Source: Mesorhizobium sp. ES1-4
Lineage (GTDB): Bacteria; Pseudomonadota; Alphaproteobacteria; Rhizobiales; Rhizobiaceae
Direction: 5' to 3'
Assembly: GCF_020164745.1 (NCBI RefSeq)
Contig: NZ_JAIUGV010000006.1
Span: 329,625-393,624, forward strand
Length of the DNA stretch: 64,000 nt
Under the pieces are notes generated by a model. The model searched no databases. It was not told where the DNA came from and saw nothing but the letters and a program-made list of their open reading frames with translations. The translations under genes and the position numbers were made by a program. Positions 35,201-42,970 of the stretch are shown piece by piece (position 1 is the first letter of the stretch; each line of letters opens with the position of its first letter).

Positions 35201-36186
35201 TGTGCCGGCGTGCCCGCTGCTGGCTGATCATTGTCGGCGGCGACTGATGTCGGCGCGGCAGGCTCCTCGGTCTCTCGCAGTGCCCGTTGCGGGGTGTCGT
35301 CAGCCACGGGCTCGGGAGGGGCAGGCTCCTGTTCGGTCTCGGCAGCGGCCGGCAACCGCTCGATCCCTGTCCTTGAAACACCTGTTGTCGGCTGATTGTC
35401 TCGCCGAGACTCGGTTTCTGGCGCGGCGGTCTCCGCCGCCTCCACTGTCCCGCCAATCTCTTTGGCATGGCTTTCCGTTGCTGCGGGCTCGTCTGTCGAA
35501 GCTGCCGCGCCAGGTGCGCCGTCCCCGAGTTGATCCTCGTCGATCACCACCAGCAGGTGCCGCTCCGGCGTCAGCCGGGCGAGGCCGGCCGGGTAGGAGG
35601 TCCTGCCGCCTGGAACGAGGCGCTTGACAATGCGCTCGCCCTCGGCCGCGACGTCGGTCACCAGGGCCGCCAGTGTCGCGGGCTGGATGCCGAGCGCCGA
35701 AAATCCCTCCGAGGCCGCCTCGACATTGCCCTTGGCATCGATGAAGGCGATGAAGTGGCCGTCTTCGGTAAAGCCGCTGATCGCCCGGCCGGCGATCTCG
35801 GCGGCACCGCGTGAGCCGGTCTGCGCCGCCGGCACCGCCAGCATGATGGCATTCTCGCCATCGGGTAGCGTCACGGCACTGGCAAGAAAGCCGACGGCGC
35901 GGCTGGTCAGGCCGGTCGCCAGGCGTACCGTGATCGAGCGATCGCCGCCGATCTGGGGAAAACCGCTGGTTGCCATGATCTGGCGGCGCGCGATCAGCGG
36001 CAGCCGCGCCGAGGCGCCGATGATCGCTTCAATATCGGGATAGCCGAACGTGGCGGCGCCCGGTCCGTTGGCCCAGATGACCTGCTCGAGGTCCACCGAC
36101 AGGATCGCGATTGCGTCGCCAGCGGCAAACCGCTGGCGGACCGCGTCGAGCACGGCGACGTCGAGGAAGGAATATTCGGACGGCAT
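32266..36186 (-). CDS. Large PAS-domain sensor histidine kinase (PdhS/PleC-like)
   Basis: A 1306-residue kinase without evident membrane segments. The N-terminal 400 residues hold PAS-like sequence, and a further PAS domain lies near 400-520 (RFVWRTDAEGKFSALSPEFADIVGH). Residues about 540-830 are acidic, rich in Glu, Ala, Pro and Ser, and look disordered. Two PAS domains follow at about 840-1070. The phosphoacceptor is His1084 in ISHEIRTPLNAIIGFSELM. The ATPase domain shows NILSNAVRYT, DTGIGMS and GDGTGLGLPLTKAMV. The H-box and domain order recall PdhS/PleC/DivJ cell-cycle kinases of Rhizobiales, which act on DivK. It has no partner regulator nearby. Confidence 0.88.
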   Translation of the reverse strand: MPSEYSFLDVAVLDAVRQRFAAGDAIAILSVDLEQVIWANGPGAATFGYPDIEAIIGASARLPLIARRQIMATSGFPQIGGDRSITVRLATGLTSRAVGFLASAVTLPDGENAIMLAVPAAQTGSRGAAEIAGRAISGFTEDGHFIAFIDAKGNVEAASEGFSALGIQPATLAALVTDVAAEGERIVKRLVPGGRTSYPAGLARLTPERHLLVVIDEDQLGDGAPGAAASTDEPAATESHAKEIGGTVEAAETAAPETESRRDNQPTTGVSRTGIERLPAAAETEQEPAPPEPVADDTPQRALRETEEPAAPTSVAADNDQPAAGTPAQHDHWYFNAGEDNAPVAPEPKSVAEAIGTEVSVDSLKQDEATSPAVPPKTAAIRTIDRSAAPARFVWRTDAEGKFSALSPEFADIVGHPAADVIGRRFRDVAAAFGLDASGEIAGLLERRDTWSGRSVLWPVVGTDLKIPVDLAALPVYGRSRAFEGFRGFGVARTGDAVVDPEAIGMALVPNGETPATPKPVETVPEAPKAEEPEASDPFKGEVPALTIVPKPERRFADKVIRLAEHRQPANEGLSTLERSAFREIGERLKKDSSAAEPPEAEAAEPARQAEPAAGTGSLPEPHDTTGSVTGAEAEPDAGEPSSSDADDQKDLARLDGAHTDQGEQEAPTSESSRPAASGSLLDYADKGDKPADVADDSGEARAPEAQEIITAETTAENGEAPARSGPAKAAPADDDDMTSDDFRDAEDNEDWANEGAAASGEEAPTAASETGGTHEAAETLAERPRLQVPPLKSEGFMPSAFSAGNENRTPDTSLLSKLPVPLIIHSGDQLHYANEEFLDLTGYETLEDLEDAGGLGALFADPFADDSASDGSDRALRLKTRDGQEFPIDAILRSVPWRDGKALMLVVRRSGEDDAPAALHAIGEEPTQPDISELKARIAEMRTIIDTATDGVVLIGSDGTIRSISRPAEALFGFDSDEVTGKPFASLFAIESQRAARDYLSGLSEPGVASVLNDGREVIGREAQGRFIPLFMTIGRLPNDSGFCAVVRDITQWKRAEEDLTQARAVAERASSQKTDFLARISHEIRTPLNAIIGFSELMVDEKFGPVANDRYRDYLRDINRSGNHVLDLVNDLLDISKIEAGQQEMAYEAVSLNDTLAETVAMMQPQANRERVIIRSSFASRLPEVVADLRSVRQIALNILSNAVRYTQAGGQVIVSTAYETSGDVVMRVRDTGIGMSQAEIEQALKPFKQINALKRGRGDGTGLGLPLTKAMVEANRARFTINSTPGEGTLVEVAFPSTRVLAE

Positions 36187-36322
36187 GCGCTTGGCGGACC
36201 CTCACGGAGCGGCGAATTTGCAGTTAACGCTTTGTTAATAAAAGCCGCAGCCACGAAGGTCCACAAGCCAGAACGTGCAAAGGTTGAATTTTGGCCGTTT
36301 GGTTAACGGCCGAAAACATTTT

Positions 36323-36356
36323 TTGTGCACTGCAACAAAGATATTGCAATGCACAA
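36323..36356 (+). promoter_or_regulatory. Inverted repeat upstream of the phasin gene, candidate PHB-regulator operator
   Basis: TTGTGCACTGCAA (36323-36335) and TTGCAATGCACAA (36344-36356) are inverted repeats that match at 12 of 13 positions around an 8-base spacer, 78 bp before the phasin start. TGCA-rich palindromes are used by PhaR/AniA-type repressors, which control phasins; assignment to such a repressor is inference. Confidence 0.45.
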
Positions 36357-36434
36357 GATTTGCCTTTATATTGCCATCATACATGAACGAGACGGCTTTC
36401 TGTCAAAGCCGCTGCCACTGAAAAAGGATGGAAA

Positions 36435-36893
36435 ATGTCCAGGACCAAATCTGCCGAGACGATCGAAAACGTTGAATTCCCGAGCTTCGACGCTTCCAAG
36501 GCCACCGACCAGATGCGCGCTTTCGCCGAAAAGGGCGTTGAGCAGTCGAAAGAGGCCTATGCCAAGCTCAAGACCGGCGCCGAGGACACCCAGAAGGCCC
36601 TGGAGTCGACCTACGAAACCGCCAAGACTGTTTCCAGCGACCTGTCGCTCAAGACCATCGCCGCGCTGCGTGCCAACGCCGAGGCCGGCTTCTCGCATCT
36701 CGAAGCCCTGATCGGCGCCAAGTCGCTTTCGGAAGTCGTCGAGTTGCAGACCGCCTTCCTGCGCAAGCGCGTCGAACTGACCGTCGAGCAGGCCAAGGAC
36801 TTCCAGGCCGTTGCCTCCAAGGCGGCCGAGGATGTCTCGAAGCCGATCAAGACCGCCTTCGAGAAGGCGATCAAGGAAATCAAGGCCGCCTGA
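36435..36893 (+). CDS. Phasin family protein
   Basis: A 152-residue helical protein that coats polyhydroxybutyrate granules. It has the phasin pattern: FDASKATDQMRAFAEKGVEQ, then YAKLKTGAEDTQKALESTY and the long amphipathic helix LIGAKSLSEVVELQTAFLRK, ending with KAIKEIKAA. No Cys and almost no aromatic residues. The ATG follows aaaggatggaaa. Confidence 0.92.
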   Translation: MSRTKSAETIENVEFPSFDASKATDQMRAFAEKGVEQSKEAYAKLKTGAEDTQKALESTYETAKTVSSDLSLKTIAALRANAEAGFSHLEALIGAKSLSEVVELQTAFLRKRVELTVEQAKDFQAVASKAAEDVSKPIKTAFEKAIKEIKAA

Positions 36894-36979
36894 TAATCGC
36901 GCATCGTTCGCGGATGCAACAAAACGTCGCATTTTGTCGGACAAATCGATGTGAGATGGTGACGGTCAAGTGAATACCC

Positions 36980-37090
36980 GGCGGGTGGAACCTCCTCCCT
37001 CCACCTCCGGGGTGACCAGCCAGCACCTCCTCCCGCTGGCTCGTAACAGGAAAAGGCCGGCACCTCCTCCCGCCGGCCTTTTTCTTTGCC
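36980..37090 (+). ncRNA. Probable small RNA with three anti-Shine-Dalgarno hairpin loops
   Basis: Three consecutive hairpins each display the identical ten-base loop ACCTCCTCCC: stem GGTGGA/TCCACC (36984-37005), stem AGCCAGC/GCTGGCT (37018-37041) and stem AAAAGGCCGGC/GCCGGCCTTTT (37051-37082). The last has a T tail and doubles as the terminator. CCUCC-type loops pair with ribosome binding sites and occur in trans-acting alpha-proteobacterial sRNAs (for example the alpha-r14/NfeR1, suhB/MmgR and CcsR groups). The 5' end is uncertain; it could have its own promoter or be processed from the phasin transcript. Confidence 0.75.
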
Positions 37091-37242
37091 CTACGAAAGC
37101 GGCACCGCTGTGGGGAAGTGGCCTTTGCTTTGCAAAAGCCTTGAATTAGAATCCATAAGCCCGTAAGGACGCATCGCCGAACGACAGAGCGGATCGCGGA
37201 GATGAACCTTCCACCTCGATCCCGCTACTGACGTTAAGACGT

Positions 37243-37319
37243 GCCGTTGTAGCTCAGATGGTTAGAGCGCCGGATTGTGGATCCGGAGGTCGCTGGTTCG
37301 ATCCCAGCCAACGGTACCA
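37243..37319 (+). tRNA. tRNA-His (GTG anticodon)
   Basis: Full cloverleaf with encoded CCA: acceptor GCCGTTG/CAACGGT, D stem GCTC/GAGC, anticodon arm CCGGA-TTGTGGA-TCCGG with anticodon GTG, T arm GCTGG-TTCGATC-CCAGC. The first pair is G1-U72 and the discriminator base is A73. This is the alpha-proteobacterial form, which lacks the usual G(-1):C73 identity pair. Confidence 0.97.
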
Positions 37320-37604
37320 TAATTAAACAAATGATTTCAATGACTTGCAGGCTATGCCGTAGCCCAGCCGACTTAAATGTCAATGCCGTCTGTAGGCGCG
37401 TACCATTCTGGTACCATACGGCGGTAGTCCAGCCATGCCTACGACGGTCAACAGAGTTGGCGATTAGGCGGGAGAGAATCCTGCCAACGACGTCGGCACG
37501 GTTCTGCGTTGAGGTCTTTGCGCAGTCGAAAAATGCCGATGGCCACGCTAGCCCTAACTGAAATGTGGAGGTTTAACTAGGCAGTCGATGGTTGTCCTTG
37601 ACGT
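37320..37604. other. Non-coding segment downstream of tRNA-His
   Basis: About 285 bp with no convincing gene. It lies between the tRNA and decayed transporter sequence. A 9-base string ggtaccata recurs at 37313-37321 (tRNA end) and 37410-37418, too short to claim as an attachment site. Confidence 0.4.
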
Positions 37605-37851
37605 CGCAGATGCCTGACCTGCTATAGAAGGAGCTGGCGCTGGTCGTGGCCGACACGCTGCCCACGCAGATTGACCAGATGAAGGAAGGATACTCCCTGG
37701 CCAGGTCGGTCAGCGCCCGTTTGAAATGGGCTACAAGACTATGTTCGCGCTCAAGGACATGAAGGACGGCAAGCCGGCTCCAACCGACCCGAGCTACACG
37801 GGACTTGACGTCTGCACACCGGAAACGGCCGATACCTGTATCGCGAAGTAA
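37605..37851 (+). pseudogene. Fragment of a sugar ABC-transporter periplasmic binding protein
   Basis: The C-terminal 80 or so codons of a ribose-type binding protein. In one frame it reads VADTLPTQIDQMKEGYSL (37646-37699); after a frameshift at about 37697-37699 it continues as GQVGQRPFEMGYKTMFALKD and on to a TAA at 37849-37851. An in-frame TAG at 37625-37627 is a second lesion. No N-terminal part or signal peptide is present. Confidence 0.75.
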
Positions 37852-37922
37852 GCAGGAAAAGGGGCGGGAGAAAATTCCGCTCCTGACGTATCCGGAATAG
37901 CACCTTGTGAATCACGGGAAGC

Positions 37923-38080
37923 ATGGCATTGGACAAACCTAAACTGCCGATTGGCTTGATCGGCTCAGGCTTTATGGGCAAGATCCATGTGTTCGGCTTG
38001 GCAACCGCCCAGCGAGCGTTCATGAGATCGTCCTTCACACCATCGCCCCGTGGTCGGCGCGACCGAGCCTTCCTGCTCTT
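37923..38080 (+). pseudogene. 5' fragment of a Gfo/Idh/MocA family oxidoreductase
   Basis: The ATG at 37923 begins a Rossmann segment, LPIGLIGSGFMGKIHVFGLA, typical of Gfo/Idh/MocA dehydrogenases. A frameshift near 38025 switches the reading to VHEIVLHTIA in the next frame; after that the similarity fades. With the binding-protein remnant just before it, this is the wreck of a sugar-uptake and oxidation operon. Confidence 0.65.
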
Positions 38081-38236
38081 CTTGGCACGGACCGGCGCCG
38101 GGTCTCCGAAGCACCGGCCTCAACGCAAACGACCTTCAGTTGGAGTGGTGGTGTGAGAGGGCGGCCTGCTAATCTCCTCGATTGCGTGGCGACTTCCGCC
38201 GAGGGCGACGGGGGTGCATTGTCGCGGCCACGCCGG

Positions 38237-39532
38237 CTATGACTGTGAGCGCTGATCCCGGAAGCGGTTCCAGACATGCATCCGGTTGGCGATCTGCACA
38301 GTGATCGGGTGAAACGGAACCGGCTTCATGTTCGTAACTGGCAGCGGCATCTGTTCATCCGTGCGCCGCCCTGCCGCCCAGCGGCCGATTTCCTGGCCAA
38401 GGGACATTGAAAGCGCCACGCCACGACCGGAATAGATGCCCCCGAAGACAAGACCCGGCGCAAGGCGATAGAGCCGCGGCCGGCGATCCGGCACCACGGC
38501 GAACGTTCCGTGCCAGTATTCCGTCACAGTCGGCTCGCCGCCAAACGCGGCAAAGGCTTTGCCCAGCATGCTCGATGCCTTGGCGCGGCCGCGGTCGGCC
38601 TCGTCGAACCAGAATGTATGCGTGCCGCCGCTCACCAGCCGGCCGTCGACGTCGTAGTGGAAATAGCGGATGTCGTTGCGCATGTCGGACACTGCGGGGT
38701 TGCCGACAAGGATCTTGGTGCGCAGGCCTTCCGGCAGCGGGTTTGTCGCGGCCTGGAAGACCTTGAACGGCATCAGGGTCTTCTTCAGCCCAGGCCAGAG
38801 GTCGCCGGTAAGCGCATTCGTGGCAAGCACCACTTCCGGCGCCGTGACGCTTCCCGCTGCGGTGAAGACCCGCCAGCCGCCGTCCACCTTCTCGATGCGA
38901 GACGCCGGGGCGTTCTCGAAGATGGTCACGCCTTCACGCTCAAGGGCGCCGGCAAGGCCAATGGTCATGGCGAACGGATTGATGTGACCGGAATTGTGCA
39001 CCATCCAGCCGCCGAGATAGGGGCTGCCGATGCGCGCGGTGGCCTCCGCCCGGTCAAGCCAGGAGACATTGGCGCCGAAGGCTTTCCACTCCTCGTGGAA
39101 CTGGCGCGCGCGGGCAAGCGTGGCCTCGGTGTGTGCGGGCTGGATCCAGCCTTCCTGAACCTGGTGGGCGTCGATGTTGAAGCGCTGCATCAGGCCGAAG
39201 GCGACGCCGGCCGCATCCGCAACCATACGATTGTAGCGCTCACCGATCGTCTTGCCGTAGACCGCCTCGAACTCCGCCGGCGAGGCCTTGGAATGGTGGG
39301 AGATGACAAGGCCGTTGTTGCGGCCCGACGCCGCCGATCCGATCTCGTTGCTCTCAAGCAGGATGACGTTGACGCCGCTGTCGCGCGCGCCGAGTGCCGC
39401 GGCCATGCCGGTGAAGCCGCCGCCGACCACCAGCACGTTCGTCTTCAGGTCGCCTTGCAGCGCCGGTGCGGCCGGGCGCCTGTTCGCGGTCTTGCGCCAC
39501 AGATGCGGGGTCTTCCAGTCGACCTCAAACAT
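38237..39532 (-). CDS. DAO-type FAD-dependent oxidoreductase
   Basis: A 431-residue flavoenzyme: NVLVVGGGFTGMAAALGARD near residue 32 binds FAD, followed by SAASGRNNGLVISHH, and the C terminus has YSGRGVALSMSLGQEIGRW. The family oxidises amines or N-substituted amino acids. The start overlaps livF by 8 nt; it is the last gene of a liv operon, so the imported compound is probably its substrate. It resembles the oxidase at 13.0 kb only at family level. Confidence 0.88.
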   Translation of the reverse strand: MFEVDWKTPHLWRKTANRRPAAPALQGDLKTNVLVVGGGFTGMAAALGARDSGVNVILLESNEIGSAASGRNNGLVISHHSKASPAEFEAVYGKTIGERYNRMVADAAGVAFGLMQRFNIDAHQVQEGWIQPAHTEATLARARQFHEEWKAFGANVSWLDRAEATARIGSPYLGGWMVHNSGHINPFAMTIGLAGALEREGVTIFENAPASRIEKVDGGWRVFTAAGSVTAPEVVLATNALTGDLWPGLKKTLMPFKVFQAATNPLPEGLRTKILVGNPAVSDMRNDIRYFHYDVDGRLVSGGTHTFWFDEADRGRAKASSMLGKAFAAFGGEPTVTEYWHGTFAVVPDRRPRLYRLAPGLVFGGIYSGRGVALSMSLGQEIGRWAAGRRTDEQMPLPVTNMKPVPFHPITVQIANRMHVWNRFRDQRSQS

Positions 39533-40274
39533 GAAGGACGTCCTCGCTGGCGCCGCCGAGATAGTGTTCCCTTAGGGCCGAATGCGCGGCCATTTCCTGC
39601 GCCGGGCCATGCAGCTTCACCTTGCCGGTGTTGAGCAGGTAGGCGTAGTCGCCGCATTCGAGCGCCAGCTGAACGTTCTGCTCGACGAGCAGGATCGAAA
39701 TGCCGTTGCGCGACAGGTCGAGGATGATGCGGAAGATCTGGTGGACGATCTTCGGGGCGAGACCGAGAGACGGTTCGTCCAGCATCAGAAGCTTCGGCTC
39801 GGCCATCAGCGCGCGCCCGATCGCCAGCATCTGCTGCTGGCCGCCGGACATGCGGCTTGCCATGCCGTTGCGCCGTTCCTTGAGAACCGGAAACAGCTCG
39901 AACACCTCGGCGCGCAACGCCTCGAAACTCTTCCCGCCGCGACCGATATGGGCCGCGACCATGTTTTCCTCCACCGTCAGGCGCTGGAAGATCTGGCGGC
40001 CTTCCGGGCAGTGGGTGATGCCGAGACGCACGACCTGTTCGGGGCGCATCCCGGTGATGTCGCGGCCTTCGAAGGCGATGCTGCCGGCGATCGGCCGCGC
40101 AACGCCGGAGATGGAGTTGAGCAGCGTCGTCTTGCCGGCGCCGTTCGGGCCGAGCACAATGACGATCTCGTGCGGATCGACCTCGAGGTTTATGCCCTCA
40201 AGAACGCCGACGCGTCCGTATCCCGAGCTGAGCCCGGCGATTCTGAGCAGCGGCTCGGATGTCGTCGATGTCAT
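39525..40274 (-). CDS. livF: Branched-chain-type ABC transporter ATP-binding protein LivF
   Basis: A 249-residue ATPase: Walker A LGPNGAGKTTLLN, signature MSGGQQQMLAIGRAL, Walker B LLMLDEPSLGLAPK. The start lies within the last 77 nt of livG, an unusually long overlap. Part of a livKHMGF set probably controlled by the GntR protein next door. Confidence 0.93.
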   Translation of the reverse strand: MTSTTSEPLLRIAGLSSGYGRVGVLEGINLEVDPHEIVIVLGPNGAGKTTLLNSISGVARPIAGSIAFEGRDITGMRPEQVVRLGITHCPEGRQIFQRLTVEENMVAAHIGRGGKSFEALRAEVFELFPVLKERRNGMASRMSGGQQQMLAIGRALMAEPKLLMLDEPSLGLAPKIVHQIFRIILDLSRNGISILLVEQNVQLALECGDYAYLLNTGKVKLHGPAQEMAAHSALREHYLGGASEDVLHV

Positions 40275-41028
40275 TGGCGGTTCCCAGATAGGCGAGTTGG
40301 ACGTCGGTGCTAGCCTGCACCTCGGCGGGCGTGCCCCGGAAGAGCAGCTTTCCGTGATGCATGACGATGATGCTGTCGCAGAGCGTCATGACTAGATCCA
40401 TATCGTGCTCGACGACGATCATGATCCGGTCGGGCGAACGCAACGCGGTGAGTTTTGCCGTCAGCTCCGCCGTCTCGTGGTGGTTCAATCCGGCGGCGGG
40501 CTCGTCGAGCAGCAGGACGCGCGGATTGGCGACCAGGGCGCGGGCGATTTCAAGCATGCGCTGCCGGCCATAGGGCAGGCCGCGGGCATCAACGTCGGCA
40601 TAGCCCTGAAGGTCAAAAACTCGCAGGATTTCCATGCATTTTTCACGCCGGCGCCGGCGCTGGGCGTTGGCATAGGGTGGCCAGATCACTTCCCTCCAGG
40701 CGGCAGCAACCTCGGCGGGATAGAAACAGACCTCGAGGTTTTCGATAGCCGTCATCTGGTCGAAGAGGCGGATGTTCTGATAGGTGCGGGCAATTCCCGA
40801 ATTGGCGATCTGGTATTTCTTGAGCTTGTCGAGACGTTTGCCGTCGAGCGTGATCGAACCGGAGGAGACGGTGTAGGAACCCGCCGTCATGTTGATGAGC
40901 GTCGACTTGCCGGCGCCGTTCGGTCCGATCACGCCGTGGATCATACCGGGGGCGAAGGCGGTCGACACGTCGTCGATGGCGACGACCTCGCCATACACCT
41001 TGCGAAGGCTCTGAAAGACCAGCGTCAT
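40198..41028 (-). CDS. livG: Branched-chain-type ABC transporter ATP-binding protein LivG
   Basis: A 276-residue ATPase: Walker A GPNGAGKSTLIN, YGRQRMLEIARALV, Walker B VLLLDEPAAGLN, VEHDMDLVM. ATG 41028 (MTLVFQSLRKVYG) overlaps the livM stop by 4 nt; upstream codons in the same frame are antisense to livM sense and are not part of the gene. The C-terminal 25 residues after YLGT extend past the usual end and lie in the overlap with livF. Confidence 0.92.
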   Translation of the reverse strand: MTLVFQSLRKVYGEVVAIDDVSTAFAPGMIHGVIGPNGAGKSTLINMTAGSYTVSSGSITLDGKRLDKLKKYQIANSGIARTYQNIRLFDQMTAIENLEVCFYPAEVAAAWREVIWPPYANAQRRRRREKCMEILRVFDLQGYADVDARGLPYGRQRMLEIARALVANPRVLLLDEPAAGLNHHETAELTAKLTALRSPDRIMIVVEHDMDLVMTLCDSIIVMHHGKLLFRGTPAEVQASTDVQLAYLGTANDIDDIRAAAQNRRAQLGIRTRRRS

Positions 41029-42020
41029 TTTCCGAAAAGCCCCCGGATCAGTTTCTCCGGCCCGAAGCTGCGCGGCACGATGCCGGCCGGGCGCACGATG
41101 ATCAGCGAGATCATCAAAAGACCGAGGAAGAGGATGCGCCATTCGGCGAATTCGCGCAGCAGCTCCGGCAGCAGGATCAGGATTGCCGCGCCGGCGACGA
41201 TGCCGAAGATGTTGCCAATGCCGCCGACCACGATCATCAGCACGATCAGCACCGATTCCTGCAGCGTGAAGCTTTCCGGGCTCACGAAACGCTGCGATGC
41301 GGCGAAGATCGCGCCGGCGATGGAGCCGATTGTGGCCGAGGTGGCGAAAGCGGCAAGCTTGGCATTGGTGGTGTTGATGCCGATGCCGCGCGCGGCGTCC
41401 TGGTCCTCGCGGATCGCCGCCCACGCCTTGCCGAGGATGGAGCGCTCGAGCCGCCAGACCACGGTGCCGACGAGGAGCACGGTGATCAGCAGCAGCCAGA
41501 AGAAATCGATCGGCCGGGCAATCTGAATGCCGAGGATCGAGGCCTTGTCGAGGCGGGCGATGCCTTGCGGCCCTCCGGTCAGCCAGTCGAGATTGTTGAT
41601 GATGATGCGGATGATCTCGCCGAAGCCAAGTGTGACGATGGCCAGATAGTCGCCGCGCAATCGCAACACCGGAATACCAAGCAATATGCCGGTGACCGCG
41701 CCAAGGCAGGCGGCGACGAGCAGGATGACCAAGAACGGCATATGCAGGCCGAGCTGGGGGCTTGCCAGCAGCCCGTAGCTGTAGGCACCGACCGCGTAGA
41801 AGGCGACGAAGCCGAGATCCAGCAGTCCCGTATAGCCGATCACGATGTTCAGGCCGATGCCGAGCAGGATGTAGATCAGCAGGCTGTTGAGGACACGCAC
41901 ATGGTAGTTGGGCAGGAAGGGCGTGGCCACGATCAGCGCGATCGCAATGGCTAAGACGAGCCAGGAGATGGTCCGGTTCGCACGCGGCCGGGCCGTGGCG
42001 AGGGTGTCGACGGCGGCCAT
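41025..42020 (-). CDS. livM: Branched-chain-type ABC transporter permease LivM
   Basis: A 331-residue inner-membrane permease with 8-10 helices and family motifs LLIYILLGIGLNIVIGYTGL and LRLRGDYLAIVTLGFGEI. Overlaps livH by one base and livG by 4 nt. Confidence 0.92.
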   Translation of the reverse strand: MAAVDTLATARPRANRTISWLVLAIAIALIVATPFLPNYHVRVLNSLLIYILLGIGLNIVIGYTGLLDLGFVAFYAVGAYSYGLLASPQLGLHMPFLVILLVAACLGAVTGILLGIPVLRLRGDYLAIVTLGFGEIIRIIINNLDWLTGGPQGIARLDKASILGIQIARPIDFFWLLLITVLLVGTVVWRLERSILGKAWAAIREDQDAARGIGINTTNAKLAAFATSATIGSIAGAIFAASQRFVSPESFTLQESVLIVLMIVVGGIGNIFGIVAGAAILILLPELLREFAEWRILFLGLLMISLIIVRPAGIVPRSFGPEKLIRGLFGK

Positions 42021-42970
42021 CAGAATTCCCTCTTATACACGATGCTTTCCTCGGAGACGGCCTCGCCGAGTATGCCAGCGGGACGGACTAGGAGCACGAG
42101 TATGAGGATCGCAAAGGCGAGAACGTCGCGATACTCGGTGCCGAGCACGCCGTTTGTGACAATGGGCAGCAGCGCGGTTCCCCACACTTCGATGAAAGCC
42201 AGGATGAAGGCGCCGAGCATGGCGCCGGGGATCGAGCCGATACCGCCCAGGATGGCCGCGGTGAAGGCCTTCAGCCCGATGACGGCGCCCATGCTGGGCG
42301 ACATGATGCCATAATAGCTGGAATAGAGGATGCCGCCGGCGGCGCCGAGCAGCGGCCCGACGAAGAACACCATCGAGATGGCGCCGTTGACGTTGATGCC
42401 CAGCAGCTGCGCGGTCGGGCGGCTTTCCGACACGGCGCGCACGATGACGCCGATACGGCTCCGGTTGACTAGGACATGCAGGCCGAACATCAGCACGAAG
42501 GCGGCGATCAGGATGCCGATCTGCATCAAGGTGATGGTGCCGCCCATCACCTGATAGCGGACGACGGGGAAGAAGCTGGGAAAGGCGACCGGCTGTGGGC
42601 CGGCCAGGATCTGCACCCCGGTGACGAGCGACAATGAGACGCCGAGCGAGGAGAGCATCGGCGCGAGCCGGGTGGAGCTTCTCAGCGGTTTGTAGGCGAC
42701 CCTTTCGATGCCGACGCCGATGAGGCCGACGAGGAAGATCGCCACGAGAAAGGCCGCGGTCAGCGCGAGCGCCCCCGACATCCCGACATCGCCGACCAGC
42801 AGGCTGAGCGCCAGAAACGCGACATAGGCGCCGAGCATGAACATCTCGCCATGGGCGAAGTTGATCATGCGCAACACGCCGTAGACCATGGTGTAGCCGA
42901 GCGCGATCAGGGCGTAGATCGAGCCGATGGTCAGGGCATTTACCGTTTGTTGGATAAGGTTTCCCAGCAT
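42020..42970 (-). CDS. livH: Branched-chain-type ABC transporter permease LivH
   Basis: A 316-residue inner-membrane permease: QTVNALTIGSIYALIALGYT at the N terminus and MINFAHGEMFMLGAYVA, both typical of LivH, plus AFTAAILGGIGSIPGAMLG. It follows livK by 150 nt. Confidence 0.93.
   Translation of the reverse strand: MLGNLIQQTVNALTIGSIYALIALGYTMVYGVLRMINFAHGEMFMLGAYVAFLALSLLVGDVGMSGALALTAAFLVAIFLVGLIGVGIERVAYKPLRSSTRLAPMLSSLGVSLSLVTGVQILAGPQPVAFPSFFPVVRYQVMGGTITLMQIGILIAAFVLMFGLHVLVNRSRIGVIVRAVSESRPTAQLLGINVNGAISMVFFVGPLLGAAGGILYSSYYGIMSPSMGAVIGLKAFTAAILGGIGSIPGAMLGAFILAFIEVWGTALLPIVTNGVLGTEYRDVLAFAILILVLLVRPAGILGEAVSEESIVYKREF

Noticed and set aside
34192..35247. Long plus-strand open frame opposite the histidine kinase
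   Set aside because: GC-rich antisense shadow: its composition is Arg/Ala-rich with no domain, while the minus strand carries clear PAS and kinase motifs.
37313..37418. Direct repeat ggtaccata at the tRNA-His end and 97 bp later as an integration site
   Set aside because: Only nine bases, no integrase gene and no longer copy of the tRNA end in the window.
37277..37561. 95-codon open frame starting inside tRNA-His
   Set aside because: It begins within the tRNA and has no protein similarity or ribosome binding site.
41029..41424. N-terminal extension of livG by 132 codons
   Set aside because: It lies entirely within livM on the same strand in another frame and is His/Arg-rich; the real start at 41028 has the family N terminus.
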